In this document: positions 5,206-8,491 of the stretch, in pieces
How positions within the stretch are numbered: the stretch's first letter is position 1
How the letters are laid out: every line of letters begins with the position of its first letter
NCBI GenBank assembly: GCA_025928535.1
Contig: JAICJJ010000092.1
Coordinates: 1-8,491 of the forward strand
Length of the DNA: 8,491 nt
Direction: 5' to 3'
Source of the DNA: Thermomicrobiales bacterium
GTDB lineage: Bacteria > Chloroflexota > Chloroflexia > Thermomicrobiales > UBA6265
The notes under the pieces: generated by a model
The model's input: the letters and a program-made list of their open reading frames with translations, nothing else
Databases searched by the model: none
What the model was told of the DNA's origin: nothing
Made by a program: the position numbers and the translations under genes

Positions 5206-7221
5206 TCAGGAACCCGCGCCTTCGATGTAGAGGATCGACGATGTCCGCCGCATCCCATCCTTGTCGTAGGCGACGAGCGCGAACGCCTTGATGGAAGACG
5301 CGGCCATTTCACGTCCGGTTCCCATCACTGGCGTGGCCAGCGCCGTCGCCGCCATCGGCGTCGCCGCCGACGGCGTGGCGAAATAGTCTTCGCAGACGAC
5401 GCCGTTGAAATTCTGGTCGAGGTTGAACGTGCCTGGCTCGAGCGAGTCGTACGCCTTTTGCGCCGCCGCCTGGTTCGGGTAGTTGCCGCAATCGGGGCTG
5501 GCGTCCCGCATCGCAGACGGCGCCGCGCCGATCGGCGCCGTTTCGGCGGCCGATCCCTGTTCGGCGGCCTGCACGAGCGGGATGACCTGCGAGAGATCGA
5601 GATAGAGCGAGCCGTTCATGTCCGTCGGCAGCGTCGCCATCACCGCCTGGTATTGCGCGTTGTCGGCCAGGCTCGAACTGCTTGACGCGGTGAACTGGTC
5701 GATCGCGTCGCCAACGCCGATGACCAGTTGATTGCCGATCACGCCATATTCGAGCGACGGCGCGCCCGGCTCGGTCGGCAGCGTGGTGATCCGGGAACCA
5801 GCCACAGTCCGCGTCGTCGCGGTCGTCTCGCCGCCGCTGTTGCCCTGGATCAGCATCGTCACCTGCGACAACGCATTGGCGACCGCGCCCGGGTCTTTCA
5901 CGCCGGAGACGAAGAGGGCGGCGAGCGTCGATGGATCGGCTTTGCCGCGCAACCAAAGTCCGTATTCGCCGACGAGTTGCTGCAGCAATTCCGTCTGCGG
6001 ATTGAACCCGATCAGCGCCGCGATGCTTTCGTATTGACGGGCGATGAACGCGTCCTGCGATTCGCCCGCCGCCGGCGTGGCCGGCCCGGCCATGCCGGCG
6101 GTCGCCATGCCGACCGCGGCCGCGCCGAGGGCGTCGAGCACGCCCGTCTTGGCGAGATCCTGGGCGCTCATGAAGAAGAGTGCGTCTTCGGGCGTGTGCT
6201 TGAGCAGGTCCGATTGATAGGGCGCCGCGCCGGCCGGCAACGGCGAGCCGTCGGCCGAAATTTCGACCGTCTCCATCCGGAATCCCGGCTGGTCGGCGCT
6301 GATCGTCAGCCCAGTGTAGCGCGCTTCGCCCACCAGGGCGGCGCCGGCCGCGCCGAAACTGGCGGTCGCCGCCTGCGCCTTCATCGCCGCCGGCAGATTG
6401 AAGAACCCGAACAGCAAATTGTCGCCGGCGAGCGCCTGCCGAATCTTGCTGTATGCCGCGAGCGATTCGATCGACGGCGTGGCTCCCTTGGCGGTGTCGA
6501 TCACCGCCTGCAAATCGACTGGCGTCTGCGCGAGCAGGATGTGCTTGTCGACTTGCGCCACGGCCATGCCGTTGACGTCGGCGCCGTTGCCCGGCGCGAA
6601 CGAAATCTGCACGCCCTGATAGGTGGCTTGCTGCACCGATGCGCCGGCCTGCGACGCCTGATCGGCGACCGCCTGGCGCAGCCCCGCGAAGGCCGTGCTC
6701 GGCGCGCGCGCGTCAAGGATGAGCGCCCACCCGGCCGGTTGCTCGGCTTGCGGCGCCGTCGCGGTGGGCGTGCCGAGCAGCGCGGAAATGTCGGCCATGC
6801 TCGGACCGGAAAGACCGCTCGACTCGACCGCCTTTTCAATGGCCGCGTCGCTGACGACGATGCCCGCTTCGCCCCCGAGGAACGCATCGAGCGGCAAGGG
6901 GCGGCCGGACGAATCGGTCAGGTTGTGTTGCAATTCGTCGAGCGCGGAGCCGAACCCGGCCCGCTGGATGAGATCGTGCGCGACCTGCCACTGTTTCGAC
7001 GATTCGTCGAGCGGCGCTTGCAGAAACGCGATGCTGCTGGCCGGAGCCGCGGCTGCGGTCGTCGAGGCGGCGGTCTGCGCGTGAGCGGGAACGGCCACGC
7101 CGAGAGCGCCCGCCACCGGCAGGAGCGTCAGGACCAGGGCCCCCCGCGCGGCCAGGCTCGCCAGCCGGGCGCGCGGGCGAAAACGGGGCAATCCCTCCCT
7201 ACGAGCCGTTGCCAACTCCAT
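5206..7221 (-). CDS. Secreted DUF3352-type protein with inserted Excalibur-like module (upstream paralogue)
   Basis: 671 residues, function unknown, clearly homologous along its length to the next gene in the operon: both share GFNP, GEY, EYGV/EFGV and LDQNFNG...CED blocks. A basic n-region (RFRPRARL), a hydrophobic core (about 27-45) and cleavage near AHAQ (46-49) predict Sec export. The first half runs about 62-325 (FLGGEAGIVVS at 114-124) and the second about 342-671 (VGEYGLWL at 417-424). The Excalibur-like module spans 571-614, with C578, the helix QAAAQKAY and the loop LDQNFNGVVCEDYF (601-614). A TP-rich linker (about 616-633) and a last hairpin (646-667, ...DKDGMRR...ILYIEG) follow. 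It lacks the His/Met-rich loops of its partner. Start chosen from GGGAG five bases upstream and the signal peptide. DUF3352 naming is from memory of the family pattern. Confidence 0.85.
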   Translation of the reverse strand: MELATARREGLPRFRPRARLASLAARGALVLTLLPVAGALGVAVPAHAQTAASTTAAAAPASSIAFLQAPLDESSKQWQVAHDLIQRAGFGSALDELQHNLTDSSGRPLPLDAFLGGEAGIVVSDAAIEKAVESSGLSGPSMADISALLGTPTATAPQAEQPAGWALILDARAPSTAFAGLRQAVADQASQAGASVQQATYQGVQISFAPGNGADVNGMAVAQVDKHILLAQTPVDLQAVIDTAKGATPSIESLAAYSKIRQALAGDNLLFGFFNLPAAMKAQAATASFGAAGAALVGEARYTGLTISADQPGFRMETVEISADGSPLPAGAAPYQSDLLKHTPEDALFFMSAQDLAKTGVLDALGAAAVGMATAGMAGPATPAAGESQDAFIARQYESIAALIGFNPQTELLQQLVGEYGLWLRGKADPSTLAALFVSGVKDPGAVANALSQVTMLIQGNSGGETTATTRTVAGSRITTLPTEPGAPSLEYGVIGNQLVIGVGDAIDQFTASSSSSLADNAQYQAVMATLPTDMNGSLYLDLSQVIPLVQAAEQGSAAETAPIGAAPSAMRDASPDCGNYPNQAAAQKAYDSLEPGTFNLDQNFNGVVCEDYFATPSAATPMAATALATPVMGTGREMAASSIKAFALVAYDKDGMRRTSSILYIEGAGS

Positions 7222-7226
7222 CGTCG

Positions 7227-7233
7227 CTCCCTT
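7227..7233 (-). promoter_or_regulatory. Ribosome-binding site of the first DUF3352 gene
   Basis: AAGGGAG on the minus strand, five bases before the ATG at 7221. It supports this start over an in-frame ATG at 7314 that would place 31 unlikely residues ahead of the signal peptide. Confidence 0.6.
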
Positions 7234-7304
7234 CTGCTGGCGGGACCATGCGTCGGTTGAACCGGCGGCTGCCCGCAACGGGACGACTGGCCGGCTCGGC
7301 TCGC

Positions 7305-7324
7305 CACCGCCCACGATGGCGGTG
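7305..7324. other. Short perfect inverted repeat in the leader of the tandem pair
   Basis: CACCGCC (7305-7311) and GGCGGTG (7318-7324) form a 7-bp stem with a 6-base loop. It lies in the 163-bp gene-free gap between the DUF2905 stop and the DUF3352 start, about 84 bp upstream of that start. No T run follows on either strand, so it is not a convincing terminator; an operator or a leader hairpin are possible. In GC-rich DNA a stem this short can arise by chance. I see no convincing promoter hexamers in the rest of this gap. Confidence 0.3.
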
Positions 7325-7384
7325 TGACTCTACCACGCCCCCGGCATTTCGGCGGCGGTCATCGCGCTCGACTGTCTGTCGCGA

Positions 7385-7618
7385 TTACCGGCGGAAGATA
7401 ACGTTCAGGATAAGCGTCAGCAGGAGGCTGAGCAGCAGCGAGGTGACGATCGGGGCGAAGATCGTGACCGGCCCGCGCCGGATCGTGATGTCGCCCGGCA
7501 GGCGCCCGAGCCAGCCGATGCCGGGAATCCGCCCGGCCGCAAGCAGCACGATTCCGACCGCGACCAGGATGACCCCCGCCAGGATGAGCAGCCGGGCGAT
7601 CGCGGAAAGATCGGGCAT
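7385..7618 (-). CDS. DUF2905 family small membrane protein
   Basis: A 77-residue protein with two predicted membrane helices (about 8-28 and 53-75) joined by a short loop carrying GRLPGDI (38-44) and IRRGP. The layout helix, G(R/K)LPGDI, short basic stretch, FxPIxTSLLLSLLLTL is the DUF2905 pattern, and the length is typical for the family. The biochemical role is unknown. The ATG at 7618 has a poor ribosome-binding site: GGAG directly abuts it with no spacer. Only 12 bases separate it from the insertion sequence, whose insertion probably removed the original promoter. The stop is TAA at 7385-7387, and no clear terminator follows before the tandem pair 163 bp away. Family call firm; current expression uncertain. 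Confidence 0.88.
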   Translation of the reverse strand: MPDLSAIARLLILAGVILVAVGIVLLAAGRIPGIGWLGRLPGDITIRRGPVTIFAPIVTSLLLSLLLTLILNVIFRR

Positions 7619-7630
7619 CTCCGTCGCCTA

Positions 7631-7646
7631 GAGCGTGTCTGCAAAG
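7631..7646 (+). repeat. Left terminal inverted repeat of the IS
   Basis: GAGCGTGTCTGCAAAG, preceded by TA at 7629-7630. It matches the reverse complement of the right end at 15 of 16 positions, the only difference being position 2 (A here, G at the right end). Confidence 0.92.
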
Positions 7647-7664
7647 GCATGGTAGCCTTGCTGG

Positions 7665-8473
7665 ATGATCCGACGACACGAACTGACCGACGCGCAATGG
7701 GCGAAACTGGAGCCGCTGCTGCCGCCGCAACGGTCAGCGACGGGCCGGCCCGCGCACGACCATCGCACCATCGTCAACGGCATCCTCTGGCGACTGGCGA
7801 CCGGGGCGCCGTGGCGCGATCTGCCGGAACGGTATGGGCCGTGGCAGACGGTGTACAGCCGCTGGCGCCGGTGGCAGCAGGCCGGCGTCTGGGACCGGGC
7901 GCTGGCGGCGCTGCAAGCCGAGGCCGACGCCGCCGGCGACCTCGACTGGCTCCTCCACTTTCTCGACGGCACGACGATCCGGGCGCACCAAAGCGCGGCC
8001 GGGGCGAAAAAAGGGGCGGCGACCAAGCCCTCGGCCGCAGTCGCGGCGGCTTTTCGACCAAGATTCACCTCCGGGCCGAACGGAGCGGCAAGCCCATCTG
8101 CGTCGTCCTGACGCCGGGCCAACGGCATGAGGCGACGCAGGTCGCCGCGCTGCTGGAACGGGGCGCGGTCAAACGGATCGGGGGCGGCCGGCCACGCATC
8201 CGGCCCGCGCGGGTCGTCGGCGACAAGGGCTACACCGGTCGCCCCATCCGCACGTATCTGCGCCGCCGGGGGATCGGCGCGGTCATCCCCCGTCTCCGAA
8301 CCGAATCGCGCCGCGGCGTCCGTTTCGATCGCGCCGCCTACCGCGAACGCAACGTCGTCGAGCGCACGATCAATCGCCTCAAGCAGCACCGAGCGATCGC
8401 CACCCGCTACGAGAAATTGGAGGAAACCTTCCATGCCTTGCTTACCTTGGCCTGCATTCTCCTCTGGTTGTGA
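7665..8473 (+). CDS. IS5-family transposase, made by a -1 frameshift (orfA/orfB)
   Basis: DDE transposase that cuts and joins the IS ends. Frame A starts at ATG 7665 and, without slipping, ends at TGA 8109-8111 (148 aa). The conserved second half lies in the -1 frame and ends at TGA 8471-8473, next to the right inverted repeat. Slipping at A6G (8007-8013) gives a 269-residue product. Its N-terminal part is a DUF4096-like region (HELTDAQWAKLEPLLPP, 5-21; GILWRLATGAPWRDLP, 39-54). Catalytic D101 lies in LDGTTIRAHQ, D187 in VGDKGYTG and E233 in NVVERTINRLKQHR. The Y226-(2)-R229-(3)-E233-(6)-K240 signature is exact. The join reads AAGAKK-RGGDQALGRSRGG, the usual IS5 sequence at this place, so the split is very likely programmed rather than damage. 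No good ribosome-binding site precedes the ATG, common for transposases. Confidence 0.9.
8007..8013 (+). other. Slippery site for -1 ribosomal frameshifting (A6G)
   Basis: Six A residues followed by G. Frame A reads AAA AAA GGG here. A lysyl-tRNA on the second AAA can slip back one base, re-pair fully with AAA and continue with AGG GGC GGC, which enters the conserved frame. The site lies just after the first catalytic Asp and before the RGGDQALGRSRGG block. A downstream stimulatory structure was not worked out. Confidence 0.75.
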
Positions 8474-8489
8474 CTTTGCAGACACGCCC
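8474..8489 (-). repeat. Right terminal inverted repeat of the IS
   Basis: Read on the minus strand it is GGGCGTGTCTGCAAAG, 15 of 16 identical to the left end. It begins directly after the transposase stop codon and is followed by TA (8490-8491), the last two bases of the window. Confidence 0.92.
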
Positions 8490-8491
8490 TA

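Larger units (their letters stand above)
7631..8489 (+). mobile_element. Complete IS5-family insertion sequence, IS427-group-like
   Basis: An 859-bp element bounded by 16-bp terminal inverted repeats (7631-7646 and 8474-8489, 15 of 16 matching, GRGCGTGTCTGCAAAG) and flanked on both sides by TA (7629-7630 and 8490-8491). It holds one transposase in two overlapping frames and nothing else. Size, termini, TA flank and frameshift match what is known of the IS427 group. Both ends and the catalytic residues are intact, so the copy may still be active. It is transcribed away from the DUF2905 gene. Confidence 0.92.

Noticed and set aside
5130..5312. In-frame upstream extension of the second DUF3352 gene to 5312.
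   Set aside because: It overlaps the upstream gene by 107 bp and buries the signal peptide, whereas AAGGAGG is perfectly placed for 5129.
3936..7260. Long plus-strand open frames at 3936-5162 and 5728-7260.
   Set aside because: Arg/Gly/His-rich shadow translations opposite the two DUF3352-type genes, with no ribosome-binding site or domain pattern.
7649..8012. ATG at 7649 as an independent start for the second transposase frame.
   Set aside because: Translation before the slip site is Ala/Arg low complexity, while the conserved N-terminal domain is in the other frame; the product is better explained by frameshifting.
7628..8485. Minus-strand open frame opposite the transposase.
   Set aside because: Antisense of a well-supported transposase; no recognisable motifs.
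1..8491. CRISPR array, tRNA, or toxin-antitoxin and defence genes.
   Set aside because: No regularly spaced repeats, cloverleaf or matching protein motifs were seen on either strand.

Overview
The window is high-GC bacterial DNA with five protein genes on the minus strand and one complete insertion sequence (IS) on the plus strand at the right edge. The best lineage guess is Chloroflexota, Thermomicrobiales-like. This rests on Thr-Pro-Ala-rich linkers (GTPMA, ATPEASPVA, SPEATPMA) in and after the signal peptides, a twin-arginine substrate-binding protein without a lipobox, and secreted Excalibur-type modules. It is an inference from style, not from a marker gene.

In minus-strand order (right to left) the layout is as follows. 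(1) A small two-helix membrane protein of the DUF2905 type at 7385-7618. (2) Two tandem secreted paralogues, at 5206-7221 (671 aa) and 3051-5129 (692 aa), 76 bp apart. I read both as DUF3352-type proteins of unknown function, each carrying an Excalibur-like calcium-binding module near the C-terminus. (3) A strong intrinsic terminator at 2990-3031 closing that pair, then a 102-bp nested palindromic repeat at 2834-2935. (4) A family 5 (oligopeptide/dipeptide type) ABC transporter substrate-binding protein with a Tat signal at 944-2764. (5) 25 bp further on, a MmgE/PrpD-family protein that starts at 918 and runs off the left edge.

The right end (7631-8489) is an 859-bp IS5-family element resembling the IS427 group. 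It has 16-bp terminal inverted repeats (15/16 match), a TA flank on both sides, and a transposase split over two frames joined at an A6G slip site. It landed 12 bp upstream of the DUF2905 start codon, so that gene has probably lost its native promoter.

Functionally, the left pair (binding protein plus MmgE/PrpD enzyme) looks like an uptake-and-catabolism operon whose permeases and ATPases are not in view. The tandem paralogues form a separate secreted or cell-surface unit. Their most unusual trait is architectural. Each protein looks like an internal two-fold repeat, and in both the Excalibur-like module interrupts the second half just before its last beta-hairpin. That is the main candidate here for something not well described. 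No CRISPR array, tRNA, rRNA, riboswitch or defence gene was seen.
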